64,000 nt of DNA, from the NCBI RefSeq assembly GCF_900089605.1, contig NZ_LT594324.1, positions 682,001 through 746,000 of the forward strand, written 5' to 3'. How positions within the stretch are numbered: the first letter of the stretch is position 1; every line of letters begins with the position of its first letter. The notes below the pieces were generated by a model. It saw only the letters and a program-made list of their open reading frames with translations, ran no database searches and was not told the origin of the DNA. This document shows, one piece after another, positions 30,772 through 39,165 of this stretch. A program made the position numbers and the translations under genes. This stretch comes from Micromonospora narathiwatensis (lineage in GTDB: Bacteria; Actinomycetota; Actinomycetes; Mycobacteriales; Micromonosporaceae).

Positions 30772-31909
30772 GGTGGACCGTCCGGTCCGGGCGGCCCTCG
30801 TCTCGCCGCTGCCGCCGCCGCAGGGGGGCATCGCGCGATGGACGGCGATGATCCAACGCGCCGCGGTGTCGTCGGACCGGGTCGACGTGGCGGTCGTGGA
30901 CATCGCGTTGCGAGGGCGAAGCATCCACCAGACGACCGTCGCCCGCAGGATTGCCGCCGGCGTGGTGCAGGTGGTGCGGGCGGGGGCCGGACTGGGGTGG
31001 CGTGCGTTGCGTCGCCGGCCCGACGTCGTCCACGCGAACACGTCGGGTGGCCTGGGCGTGCTACGTGACCTCGTCCTGCTCGCCGTCGCCCGCGCGTTCC
31101 GGATCGCCTTCGTCTACCACATCCGGTTCGGACGGGTGCCCGGGATCGCGGCGGCTCGACGGCTTGAGTGGCGGCTCATGCGGCGGGTGATCGGCAGGGC
31201 CGCGGCCACTGTGGTGCTCGACGCCGAGACGGAACGCGCCGTGCGGACGTTCGCCGCGCCGCGGAGGCTCGTGCGGATCCCCAACTGCATCGATCTGTCC
31301 GTGCTGCCCCCGACGACACCGCCGACGGGCAGCAGAGTCCTCTTCGCCGGTTGGGTGCTGCCCGCCAAAGGGGTGGAGGACCTCCTCGCGGCCTGGCGGA
31401 GCGTCGACGTCGACGGCGCCGAACTTCTGCTCGCCGGTCCGTGCGAACCGGCGTACCTGGCCCGGCTGCGCGCCGCCACGGCCGACCTGCCCACCGTGAC
31501 CTTCGTCGGTGAGCTGCCCGGCCCGGAGTTGTTGGCGCTCATGGCACGGTGCGACATCTTCGTCCTGCCCAGCCACTCTGAGGGCTTCCCCAACGCGGTG
31601 CTGGAGGCGATGGCGCTCGGCCGGGCGGTGCTCGCCTCCGACGTCGGCGCGGTGGCCGAGATGCTGGCCGACGGATGCGGGGTGGTGGTGCCGCCCGCCG
31701 ACCCGGCGCGGCTCGCCGCCGAACTCGTGGCCCTGCTGGCGGACCCGGACCAACGGGTGGTGTCGGGGCAGCGGGCCCGCCGCAAGGCGTACGACTGTTA
31801 CGCGCTGCCGTCCGTGCTGGACCGGTACGAGGCGCTGTGGCGGCAGGTGTCCGGGACGGTTCCGGCCCGTCGCCCCGCGGTGCCGGGGGTGCCGCGATCC
31901 GGCCGGTAA
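30758..31909 (+). CDS. Glycosyltransferase, GT4
   Basis: 383 residues. N-terminal PLPPPQGGIARWTAMIQ, an acceptor domain with VVHANTSGGLG and VYHIRFGRVPG, donor-domain opening RVLFAGWVLPAKGVEDLL, and the classical FVLPSHSEGFPNAVLEAMA with the donor-binding Glu pair (E...E), so it is a canonical GT4 retaining enzyme. ATG 30758 follows AAAGGAAGAG and overlaps the flippase end by 14 bases. It is the last gene of this transcript: a 96-base AT-richer gap follows before capE. The C-terminal ~20 residues are Pro/Arg-rich and probably disordered. Confidence 0.9.
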   Translation: MTMPEVDRPVRAALVSPLPPPQGGIARWTAMIQRAAVSSDRVDVAVVDIALRGRSIHQTTVARRIAAGVVQVVRAGAGLGWRALRRRPDVVHANTSGGLGVLRDLVLLAVARAFRIAFVYHIRFGRVPGIAAARRLEWRLMRRVIGRAAATVVLDAETERAVRTFAAPRRLVRIPNCIDLSVLPPTTPPTGSRVLFAGWVLPAKGVEDLLAAWRSVDVDGAELLLAGPCEPAYLARLRAATADLPTVTFVGELPGPELLALMARCDIFVLPSHSEGFPNAVLEAMALGRAVLASDVGAVAEMLADGCGVVVPPADPARLAAELVALLADPDQRVVSGQRARRKAYDCYALPSVLDRYEALWRQVSGTVPARRPAVPGVPRSGR

Positions 31910-32005
31910 TATGTGCCTTTAGTGACTTAAATTCCGTTTATCCGCTACCTGTCCGATTCCGGCTCGTTGTTCGAGAGAGCCGACCCCGACTGACAGGGAG
32001 TTCCA
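31910..32005 (+). promoter_or_regulatory. AT-richer gap upstream of the capE operon, probable promoter
   Basis: The first 50 bases are clearly lower in GC than the surrounding genes and contain TTTAGTGACTTAAA, a near-palindromic run (31919-31932), before a GGGAG ribosome site for the GTG at 32006. I infer a promoter here for the four-gene capE operon; exact -35/-10 boxes are not assigned. Confidence 0.4.
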
Positions 32006-33025
32006 GTGACACACTCCACGGCCGGACGACGGGTGCTCATCACCGGCGGCACCGGTTCATTCGGACAGACCATGGTGCGACGGCTTCTTCGCAACGGTGT
32101 AGCCGAGGTCCGAGTGCTGAGCCGGGACGAGGCCAAACAGGACGCCATGCGGCGGTCGCTCGGCGACGAGCGGGTCCGCTACCACGTGGGCGACGTCCGC
32201 GACTACGACTCGGTGCTGCACGCCAGCCGGGAGGTGGACTTCATCTTCCACGCCGCCGCGCTCAAGCAGGTGCCGTCCTGCGAGTTCTTCCCGCTGGAGG
32301 CGGTTCGCACCAACGTGCTCGGCAGCGCCAACGTCGTGGAGGCGGCCGTGCGGAACGGCGTCAGCTCCGTCGTCGTGCTCAGCACCGACAAGGCCGTCCA
32401 TCCGGTGAACGCGATGGGCATGAGCAAGGCGCTGATGGAGAAGGTGGCGCAGTCGCACGCCCGCAACAACCCGCGCAGCGGCACCGTGATCTCCTGCGTC
32501 CGCTACGGCAACGTCATGTACTCCCGGGGCTCCGTCATCCCGCTCTTCATCGAGCAGATCAAGGCGGGCCGGGCGCCGACGGTCACCGACCCGGCGATGA
32601 CCCGCTTCCTGATGTCGCTGGCGGACTCGGTGCAGCTCGTGGAGCACGCCTTCCAGCACGCCCGCTCCGGCGACGTCTTCGTCCGCAAGGCCGCCGCGTG
32701 TACGGTCGGCGACCTGGCCGAGGCCGTCTGCCAGCTCTTCGACGTGCCGCCGAAGCTGGACGTGATCGGGGTGCGGCACGGCGAGAAGCAGCACGAGACC
32801 CTGGCCAGCCGGGAGGAACTGGTCCGCGCCGAGGACTTCGGTGACTTCTTCCGGGTGCCGGTCGACGCCCGCGACCTGAACTACGCGCTCTATGTCTCCG
32901 AGGGCGAGCTCGACCCGGCCCCGGTGCAGGAGTTCAACTCGGCCAACGCGCTCCGGCTCGACGTACCCCGGATCATGGACCTGCTGCTCACCCTCCCGGA
33001 GGTACGGGCGGAGCTGGCGTGCTGA
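32006..33025 (+). CDS. capE: UDP-GlcNAc 4,6-dehydratase/epimerase, CapE/FnlA/WbjB type
   Basis: 339 residues. It acts on UDP-GlcNAc, removing water across C4-C6 with C5 inversion and then helping C3 epimerisation: the first step to UDP-N-acetyl-L-fucosamine. Seen: cofactor motif LITGGTGSFGQTMV, FHAAALKQVPSCEFFPLEAV, STDKAVHPVNAMGMSKALME (the Met-containing catalytic helix of this subfamily in place of Tyr-XXX-Lys) and VRYGNVMYSRGSVIP. The C-terminus ends in the LPEVRAEL segment usual for CapE. GTG 32006 follows CAGGGAG. It overlaps capF by 7 bases. The adjacent genes complete the same pathway, which makes the assignment firm. Confidence 0.92.
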   Translation: MTHSTAGRRVLITGGTGSFGQTMVRRLLRNGVAEVRVLSRDEAKQDAMRRSLGDERVRYHVGDVRDYDSVLHASREVDFIFHAAALKQVPSCEFFPLEAVRTNVLGSANVVEAAVRNGVSSVVVLSTDKAVHPVNAMGMSKALMEKVAQSHARNNPRSGTVISCVRYGNVMYSRGSVIPLFIEQIKAGRAPTVTDPAMTRFLMSLADSVQLVEHAFQHARSGDVFVRKAAACTVGDLAEAVCQLFDVPPKLDVIGVRHGEKQHETLASREELVRAEDFGDFFRVPVDARDLNYALYVSEGELDPAPVQEFNSANALRLDVPRIMDLLLTLPEVRAELAC

Positions 33026-34149
33026 GGCTGGCGATCACCGGTGGCGGCGGTTTCCTCGGCTGGCACATCCGGGTGCTGCTGCGGGCGCTGGGCTGGCCGG
33101 AGCCGGTCCTGCTCACCCGGGCGGACCTGGCCGATCGCGCGATCGTCGCGGAGAAGGTCAGCGGGGTCGACCGGGTGCTGCACCTGGCCGGGGTGAACCG
33201 GGCGGACGACCCGGCGGAGGTGACCGCCGGCAACGCGCGGCTGGCCACCCGACTCGCCGAAGGGCTGCACGCCGCGTCCGTACCGCCCGGGTCCGTGGTG
33301 TTCGCCAACTCGGTGCAGGCCGGCAACGGCACCCCGTACGGGGACGGCAAGGCGGCCGCCGCCGACATTCTGGCCGACACCGGGCTGCCGCTCGACGACG
33401 TCCGGCTGCCCAACCTGTACGGGGAGCACGGCCGGCCCCGCTACAACTCGGTGGTGGCCACCTTCTGCCGGCTGCTCGCCGACGGTGGGCGGCCCGAGGT
33501 GCACCAGGACCGCCAGTTGGACCTGGTGCACGTCACCGACGCGGCGGCCCGGCTGATCGGGGTGCCGGCCGGAGGCTCCTGGGATCCGGCGCTGCCCGCG
33601 CTGCGGGTGGGGGTACGGGAGCTGGCGGACCGGCTCGGTCACCTGGCCACCGTCTACCGCACCGGAGACGTCCCGCCGCTGCCGGACCGGCACCACGTCC
33701 GGCTCTTCAACACCTACCGGTCGCACTGTTTCCCGGCGCACTACCCGCTGCCACTGCCCCGTCGGGCCGACGCGCGAGGAGAGCTGGTGGAGGCGGTACG
33801 GGCGCACGGCGGCGCGGGTCAGACCTTCTGTTCGAGCACCGTCCCCGGGGTCACCCGGGGGGAGCACTTCCACCTGGCCAAGGTGGAACGTTTCGTGGTG
33901 CTGCGCGGCAGCGCCGACATCTGTCTCCGTCGGGTCGGCGACGACGAGGTCGTCCGGTTCCCGGTCTCCGGCGACACCCCGGTCCTGGTCGACATGCCGA
34001 CGATGTGGGTGCACAAGATCGTGAACACCGGCCCGGACGAACTGGTCACCCTGTTCTGGACCAACGAACTCTTCGACCCGGACCGGCCGGACACCTGGCC
34101 GGAGCCGGTGGAGCGGCTCCCGTCCGGCCGGGTGGCGGTGCCGGCATGA
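33019..34149 (+). CDS. capF: Bifunctional UDP-sugar reductase/epimerase with cupin domain, CapF/FnlB type
   Basis: 376 residues, matching CapF. N-terminal ~240 residues are a short-chain reductase with AITGGGGFLGWHI and a reduced active site; C-terminal ~125 residues are a cupin with the metal-binding GEHFHLAKVERFVVL and a VDMPTMWVHKIVN segment. In Staphylococcus the cupin half performs C3 epimerisation and the other half NADPH-dependent C4 reduction, giving UDP-N-acetyl-L-talosamine from the CapE product. GTG 33019 overlaps capE; the stop overlaps the next gene (ATGA 34146). The NAD kinase upstream could bear on NADPH supply, which is speculative. Confidence 0.92.
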   Translation: MLRLAITGGGGFLGWHIRVLLRALGWPEPVLLTRADLADRAIVAEKVSGVDRVLHLAGVNRADDPAEVTAGNARLATRLAEGLHAASVPPGSVVFANSVQAGNGTPYGDGKAAAADILADTGLPLDDVRLPNLYGEHGRPRYNSVVATFCRLLADGGRPEVHQDRQLDLVHVTDAAARLIGVPAGGSWDPALPALRVGVRELADRLGHLATVYRTGDVPPLPDRHHVRLFNTYRSHCFPAHYPLPLPRRADARGELVEAVRAHGGAGQTFCSSTVPGVTRGEHFHLAKVERFVVLRGSADICLRRVGDDEVVRFPVSGDTPVLVDMPTMWVHKIVNTGPDELVTLFWTNELFDPDRPDTWPEPVERLPSGRVAVPA

Positions 34150-35384
34150 GGATCGGTCTGGTCAGTCAGTGGTATCCCCCGGAGGGTGCCTTCATCCCGG
34201 GCAACCTGGCCCAGGGGCTCGCCGCACGTGGGCACCAGGTCCGCGTTCTGACGACCTTCCCCAGCTATCCGCACGGTCGGGTCTATCCGGGGTGGCGGCA
34301 GCGGTGGGGACACCGCGAGGAGCACGGTCCCGTCACGGTACGTCGGGTGCCGTCCTACCCGAGCCATGACACCTCCGCCGCGCGCCGGGTGCTCAGCTTC
34401 GCCTCGTTCGCCGCGACCAGCGCGATGGCCGGGGTCAGCGCTTTGCGCGGGGTCGACGTCACGTACGTCTACCATCCGCCGCCGACGGCCGTCGCCGCGG
34501 CCGCCGTGCACCGGCTGGTCCGCCGTACCCCGGTCGTGCTGCACGTGCAGGACCTGTGGCCGGAGTCGGTGCTCCAGTCGGGCATGGCGCCGACGGGCCG
34601 GGCCGGTCGCTCCTTCGCCCGTAACCTGGCCCGGCTGATGCGCGCGACGTACCGGCTGGCCAGCGCCATCGTGGTGATCTCGCCGACGATGGGCGATCTG
34701 GTGGTGCGGCAGGGTGCGGACCCGGACCGGGTACGGGTGGTGTGGAACTGGACCGACGACGAGCTGTTCCGCCCGGTGCCGCCGTCACCCGAGGCGCGGG
34801 CCGCCATCGGACACCGGGGACGGCCGACGGTCATGTTCGCCGGCAACCTCGGCCTGCTGCAGGGGGTCGAGACGGCGATCCGTGCGGCGGCGGCGCTGCG
34901 CGACCGGGTGGATCTCGTGCTGGTCGGCTCCGGCGCCGGGGAGGAGGCGGCCCGCCGGCTCGCCGGCGAGTTGGGCGCCGACAACATCCGTTTCGTCGGT
35001 CGCCAGCCCGGGGAACGGATGGCCGCCCTGTACGCCGCCGCCGAGTGGCAACTCGTCTGTCTGCGCGACCTGCCGGCACTGGCCGGCACCGTCCCGTCCA
35101 AGCTGCAGGCCGCGCTGGCCTGCGGCGTACCCGTCATCGCCTCGGCGGGCGGTGACACCGCCGCGTTCGTCGGCGCCACCGGCGTGGGGCTGGTGGCCGC
35201 GCCCGAGGACCCCGTCACCCTCGCCGCCCGGTTCGCGCAGGCCGCCGACATGCCGGCCGGCGGCCGGGCGGAGCTGGGCGCGCGAGCGCGACAGGTCTAT
35301 CTCGACCGCCTGTCCCTGCCCGTCGGCGTGGACCAGTTCGACGACATCCTTACCAAGCTGGCGGCACGGAGAGGAGACGCATGA
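34146..35384 (+). CDS. GT4 glycosyltransferase, WbuB-like (putative L-fucosamine transferase)
   Basis: 412 residues. Opens with LVSQWYPPEGAFIPGNLAQG and TTFPSYPHGRVYPG, the pattern of the WbuB/WcfI group; mid segment VVLHVQDLWPESV; donor-domain opening VMFAGNLGLLQGVETAI; then GTVPSKLQAALACGVPVIA. E. coli WbuB transfers N-acetyl-L-fucosamine. Being embedded between capF and capG with ATGA overlaps on both sides argues that it uses the sugar made by its neighbours. The specificity is inference from context plus motif resemblance; the GT4 fold is clear. No signal peptide, so it probably acts at the cytoplasmic membrane face. Confidence 0.87.
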   Translation: MRIGLVSQWYPPEGAFIPGNLAQGLAARGHQVRVLTTFPSYPHGRVYPGWRQRWGHREEHGPVTVRRVPSYPSHDTSAARRVLSFASFAATSAMAGVSALRGVDVTYVYHPPPTAVAAAAVHRLVRRTPVVLHVQDLWPESVLQSGMAPTGRAGRSFARNLARLMRATYRLASAIVVISPTMGDLVVRQGADPDRVRVVWNWTDDELFRPVPPSPEARAAIGHRGRPTVMFAGNLGLLQGVETAIRAAAALRDRVDLVLVGSGAGEEAARRLAGELGADNIRFVGRQPGERMAALYAAAEWQLVCLRDLPALAGTVPSKLQAALACGVPVIASAGGDTAAFVGATGVGLVAAPEDPVTLAARFAQAADMPAGGRAELGARARQVYLDRLSLPVGVDQFDDILTKLAARRGDA

Positions 35385-36505
35385 CCCGCGTCATGACGGT
35401 GGTGGGCACCCGGCCGGAGATCATCCGACTGTCCCGGGTGATCTCCCGCCTCGAGGACACCGTCGACCACGTGCTCGTGCACACCGGGCAGAACTGGGAC
35501 AGCACCCTCTCCGACGTCTTCTTCAAGGAGTTGCGACTGCGGGACCCGGACCGGTTCCTGCGGGTCGACACCTCCTCGTTGGGTCGGGTGCTCGGCGGCG
35601 TGCTGGTCGGCATGGAGAGCGCGCTGGCCGAGGCACGGCCGGACGCCCTCCTGGTGCTGGGCGACACCAACAGCTGCATCGCGGCGCTGATGGCCCGGCG
35701 GATGCGGGTGCCGGTCTACCACATGGAGGCCGGCAACCGGTGCTTCGACCTGAACGTGCCGGAGGAGACCAACCGGCGCCTGGTCGACCACGTGGCCGAC
35801 TTCAACCTGGTCTACACCGAACACGCCCGCCGTAACCTGCTGGCCGAGGGCCTGCACCCCCGCCGGATCCTGCACACCGGCTCCCCGATGCGGGAGGTGC
35901 TGGCGCACTACCGGGCCGACATCGAGGCCTCGGCGGTCCTGCGCCAACTCGACCTGGCGCCCGGCCGGTACTTCGTGGTCAGCGCGCACCGCGAGGAGAA
36001 CGTGGACCAACCGGACCGGCTCCGGCGGCTGCTCGACTGCCTCACCGCGGTACGCGACCGGTGGGGCTATCCCGTGCTGGTCTCCACCCATCCGCGTACC
36101 CGCAAGCGGCTGGAGGCGGCCGTGCCGGACGCCGGCCGCCTCGCCGGCATCGCCTTCCACGAGCCGTTCGGCCTCTTCGACTACGTGCACCTGCAGACGA
36201 GGGCGTACTGCACGCTGTCGGACAGCGGGACGATCAGCGAGGAGGCCGCCATCCTCGGCTTCCCGGCGGTGACGTTGCGCGAGTCGATCGAGCGGCCGGA
36301 GGCGCTGGACGCCGGCGGCATCATCATGACCGGCCTCGACCCGCAGGGCGTGGTGGAGGCGGTCGCGGTCACGGTGGACCAGGTGGCCGCCCACGGGGTG
36401 CCCTGCCCGGTCGACTACCAGGTCCGGGACACGTCGCGGCGGGTGGTGGACTTCATCCTCTCCACGGTGCGGCGGCACCACGACTGGGCCGGCATCCGGC
36501 GGTAG
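35381..36505 (+). CDS. capG: UDP-N-acetyl-L-talosamine/UDP-GlcNAc 2-epimerase, CapG/FnlC type
   Basis: 374 residues, WecB-fold. Motifs: VMTVVGTRPEIIRLS, VHTGQNWD, LLVLGDTNSCIAAL, YHMEAGNRCFDLNVPEETNR, SAHREENVD, and LSDSGTISEEAAILGFPAV. In the CapE-CapF-CapG route this enzyme converts UDP-N-acetyl-L-talosamine to UDP-N-acetyl-L-fucosamine. A plain UDP-GlcNAc 2-epimerase making UDP-ManNAc is the alternative, but the GNRCFDLNVPEE segment and operon place it with CapG/FnlC. ATG 35381 overlaps the previous stop. It ends 8 bases before the convergent acetyltransferase stop. Confidence 0.92.
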   Translation: MTRVMTVVGTRPEIIRLSRVISRLEDTVDHVLVHTGQNWDSTLSDVFFKELRLRDPDRFLRVDTSSLGRVLGGVLVGMESALAEARPDALLVLGDTNSCIAALMARRMRVPVYHMEAGNRCFDLNVPEETNRRLVDHVADFNLVYTEHARRNLLAEGLHPRRILHTGSPMREVLAHYRADIEASAVLRQLDLAPGRYFVVSAHREENVDQPDRLRRLLDCLTAVRDRWGYPVLVSTHPRTRKRLEAAVPDAGRLAGIAFHEPFGLFDYVHLQTRAYCTLSDSGTISEEAAILGFPAVTLRESIERPEALDAGGIIMTGLDPQGVVEAVAVTVDQVAAHGVPCPVDYQVRDTSRRVVDFILSTVRRHHDWAGIRR

Positions 36506-36513
36506 CGCGCTTC

Positions 36514-37158
36514 TCAGCGCGCCGGTACGCCCTTGACCACCGCGCCGGCCGGCACGTCCCGTACGACGCACGCGCCGGCGCCGACGGTGCTGTCCCGGCC
36601 GACGCGCAGTCCCTGCAACACGGCCGCGGTCGTGCCGATCAGCACCCCCTCGTCCAGCCGGCAGTCCCCGGAGACGGCCGCGAGCGGGTTCACCGAGACG
36701 AAGTCCGCCAGGACCGAGTCGTGGCCGACGGTCGAGTTCTGGTTGAGGTGCACGTGCCGGCCGATGGTGACGTTGGTGGTGACCCGGGCGCCGGGAAAGG
36801 CGACGAAACCCGGTCCGAAATCGGTGGCGGGCCCGACCGTCGCGGCCGGGTGCACCAGGCTGGCCGCCGGTGTCCCGTACCGGTCGACGCGGGCGGCGAC
36901 CGCCCGCCGGATCCGGGGGTCGCCGATGCCGATGACGTGGTGGGTGTCGGCGGGCGCGTCCCGCAGCCAGTCGGTCCCGCCCAGGTAGGGGACGTCGAGC
37001 CGCTGGACGCGCTTCAGGTTCTCCTCCGAGGGGCGGTCGTCGACGAACCCGAGCAGGCGCCACCCCGGCCCGGCCGGGGCGGTGTTCACGTCCCGCGCGA
37101 TGGTCAGGACCTCCCGGCCGTGTCCGCCGCAGCCGATGACCACCAGCGGCACGGTCAC
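36514..37158 (-). CDS. PglD/NeuD-family sugar N-acetyltransferase
   Basis: 214 residues. N-terminal Rossmann-like UDP-sugar binding half with PLVVIGCGGHGREVLTIA and a C-terminal left-handed beta-helix with hexapeptide repeats, including the catalytic-histidine segment NQNSTVGHDSVLADFVSVNP. PglD acetylates the 4-amino group of UDP-4-amino-sugars from acetyl-CoA. GTG 37158 overlaps the aminotransferase stop (GTGA). With the aminotransferase and the PglC-like transferase upstream it forms an operon expected to make and load a di-N-acetylated 6-deoxysugar such as bacillosamine. The needed C4-keto substrate maker is not in this operon. Confidence 0.88.
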   Translation of the reverse strand: MTVPLVVIGCGGHGREVLTIARDVNTAPAGPGWRLLGFVDDRPSEENLKRVQRLDVPYLGGTDWLRDAPADTHHVIGIGDPRIRRAVAARVDRYGTPAASLVHPAATVGPATDFGPGFVAFPGARVTTNVTIGRHVHLNQNSTVGHDSVLADFVSVNPLAAVSGDCRLDEGVLIGTTAAVLQGLRVGRDSTVGAGACVVRDVPAGAVVKGVPAR

Positions 37159-38306
37159 CGGGCCGCCCCGCCCGGCCGTCCGGTCAGGAAGTCGTCGATG
37201 GCACCGAGCACGCGGGTGATCTGCTGCTCGGTCAGCGCGCTGCCGCTGGGCAGGGCCAGGCCGTCGGCGAAGAGCCGGTCGGCCGCCCCGGTCAGCAGAC
37301 TCTCCGCTCCGGCGTACGCCGGTTGCCGGTGCATCGGCTTCCAGACCGGGCGGGTCTCGATGTCCCGCTCGGCGAGGTGGCCGGCCAGGTCGTCCGCCCG
37401 CCAACCGGACCGCTCGGGATCCACGGTCAGCACCGTGAGCCAGCAGTTGGAACCGGCGTCCTCGGCGCCCAGGACCGTGACCCCCGGTACGGGCGCGAAG
37501 AGCTTCGCGTACCGGTCGCGGAGCTGCCGCCGGCGGGCGATCATACCGTCGAGCCGGACCAACTGGGCGCGGCCCAACGCGGCGAGCAGGTTGCTCAGCC
37601 GGTAGTTGTAGCCGGTCTCCCGGTGCTCGTAGTGCCGGGCCGGTTCCCGGGCCTGGGTGGACAGGTGCCGCGCCCGGGCGAGCAGCGCCAGGTCGTCGGA
37701 GACCAGCATCCCGCCGCCCGAGGTCGTCATGATCTTGTTGCCGTTGAAGGAGAGCACCCCCGCCCGCCCGAACGAGCCGGCCGCCCGGCCCCCGTGCGTG
37801 GCGCCGAGCGCCTCCGCGGCGTCCTCGACCACCGGGACCTCGGCGGCGGCGCAGACCGGCAGCAGCGCGGTGTGATCGGCGCAACCGCCGAAGAGGTCTA
37901 CCGGGACGACCGCCCCGACCCGCTGCCCCCGGGCGTCGAGCCGGGCCAGCATCTCGGCGACCAGGGCGACGTCGACGTTGCCGGTCTGCGGGTCACAGTC
38001 CACGAAGACCGGTCGGGCTCCGGTGTACCGGACCGCGTTGGCCGTCGCGACGAACGTCAGGGTCGGCACGATGACCGTGTCTCCCGGCCGGACACCGACG
38101 CCGAGCAGCGCCAGGTGCAGGGCGGCCGTGCCCGAGCTGACGGCGACCGCGCCCCGCGTACCGGCCCGGAGCGCCACCTCCCGCTCGAAGGCGTCCAGGT
38201 CCGGGCCGACGGGCGCGACCCAGCCGGACCGCAGCGCCGCGATCAGGTACGACTCCTCGAGCGGCCCGACGTCGGGCGCGGACAGGTGGATCTGCCGCTG
38301 GCTCAT
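37155..38306 (-). CDS. DegT/DnrJ/EryC1/StrS-family PLP aminotransferase (PglE-like)
   Basis: 383 residues. PLP enzyme aminating a UDP-4-keto-sugar with glutamate. Visible: AVAVSSGTAALHLALL, VIVPTLTFVATANAV, VVEDAAEALGATHGG with the cofactor Asp, and the lysine in LSFNGNKIMTTSGGG that forms the internal aldimine. The last motif, with NGNK rather than SFHGTK, is the PglE/LegC-type variant. ATG 38306 follows the transferase gene by 22 bases; the longer frame to 38354 has no better site. In sequence with PglC- and PglD-like genes it implies UDP-bacillosamine-type synthesis. The 5-inverting CapE product could be an alternative substrate, in the manner of PseC. Confidence 0.9.
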   Translation of the reverse strand: MSQRQIHLSAPDVGPLEESYLIAALRSGWVAPVGPDLDAFEREVALRAGTRGAVAVSSGTAALHLALLGVGVRPGDTVIVPTLTFVATANAVRYTGARPVFVDCDPQTGNVDVALVAEMLARLDARGQRVGAVVPVDLFGGCADHTALLPVCAAAEVPVVEDAAEALGATHGGRAAGSFGRAGVLSFNGNKIMTTSGGGMLVSDDLALLARARHLSTQAREPARHYEHRETGYNYRLSNLLAALGRAQLVRLDGMIARRRQLRDRYAKLFAPVPGVTVLGAEDAGSNCWLTVLTVDPERSGWRADDLAGHLAERDIETRPVWKPMHRQPAYAGAESLLTGAADRLFADGLALPSGSALTEQQITRVLGAIDDFLTGRPGGAAR

Positions 38307-38328
38307 CGGCCGCCTCCGCCCGGGGTCG

Positions 38329-39018
38329 TCATACCGGCGCCCGGTCCCGGCCACCGGCCTCGACCAGGCTCCGCGTACCGAGGAACTCGGGCGCGGTCGC
38401 GGTGCCCGCCGCCGAGATCCCGTCGCGTCGCAGCACCGTACGGACGGTGGCGAGGAGGATCGCCAGGTCGGCTCCCAGGTTCCAGCTGTCCACGTACCGG
38501 ACGTCGAGGTCCAGCTTCGTCTCCCAGCTCAGGCTGTTCCGGCCGCTCACCTGGGCCAGTCCGGTCACCCCGGGCCGTACCTCGTGACGGCGGGCGTGCC
38601 AGGGGGAGTAGCGGGGAAGGTACTCGGGCAGCAGCGGACGCGGGCCCACCAGGCTCATGTCCCCGCGCAGCACGTTCCACAGGGTCGGCAGCTCGTCCAG
38701 GCTGGTCGCCCGCAGGAACCGGCCCAGTGGCGTGAGGCGGTCGCCGTCCTCGATCAGGCCGCGCCCGGGATCGGGCGGGAGCATCGAACGGAACTTGACC
38801 AGCTCGAAGGTGCGGCCGTGCCGTCCGGCGCGGTGCTGACGGAACAGGACCGGCCGGCCGAGCCCGACCGCCACCACCAGCGCCACCACCGCGATCAGCG
38901 GCGCCGTGAGGACGAGGAGGAGCAGCGCCACCGTCACGTCGATCGCGCGCTTCAGCAGCTCTGGCCGGGTCCCGGCCACCGGCCGGGCGGGTGCCTCCAT
39001 CAGACCGGACATCGGCAT
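38329..39018 (-). CDS. Undecaprenyl-phosphate phosphoglycosyltransferase (PglC-like initiating transferase)
   Basis: 229 residues, between minimal PglC (~200) and larger WbaP enzymes. One N-terminal re-entrant/membrane helix (~LLLLVLTAPLIAVVALVVAV) followed by the catalytic sugar-transferase domain: FRQHRAGRHG, ELVKFRSM, TSLDELPTLWNVLRGDMSL with the catalytic Asp-Glu pair, and VGPRPLLPEYLP. It moves a sugar phosphate from UDP-sugar to undecaprenyl phosphate at the inner membrane face, starting the repeat. ATG 39018 is preferred because GGAGGTGG lies 8 bases upstream; ATG 39045 would put that site inside the gene. It heads the operon read leftward through the PglE- and PglD-like genes. Confidence 0.9.
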   Translation of the reverse strand: MPMSGLMEAPARPVAGTRPELLKRAIDVTVALLLLVLTAPLIAVVALVVAVGLGRPVLFRQHRAGRHGRTFELVKFRSMLPPDPGRGLIEDGDRLTPLGRFLRATSLDELPTLWNVLRGDMSLVGPRPLLPEYLPRYSPWHARRHEVRPGVTGLAQVSGRNSLSWETKLDLDVRYVDSWNLGADLAILLATVRTVLRRDGISAAGTATAPEFLGTRSLVEAGGRDRAPV

Positions 39019-39165
39019 CGTGGTCGCCACCTCCGTGCACTTCATCGACCTGGGTATGCCAAAACGTTCTATCAGTAATAAAGGCCCCAGATCGGGAGAA
39101 AGCTCCAACTAGTGCGGCCTCGGCTGGATCAACCGATCTCCGACGTCCGGGGATGCGGCCTCACG
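39019..39165. promoter_or_regulatory. AT-richer gap upstream of the initiating transferase
   Basis: 147 bases between the transferase start and the end of a hypothetical gene on the same strand. The section 39055-39115 is distinctly AT-rich for this genome (CTTTATTACTGATAG on the minus strand), as expected of a promoter for the transferase operon. I do not assign exact boxes. Confidence 0.4.

Noticed and set aside
39055..39115. JUMPstart/ops-like element upstream of the initiating transferase
   Set aside because: The region is AT-rich but lacks the GGCGGTAG core expected of an ops element.
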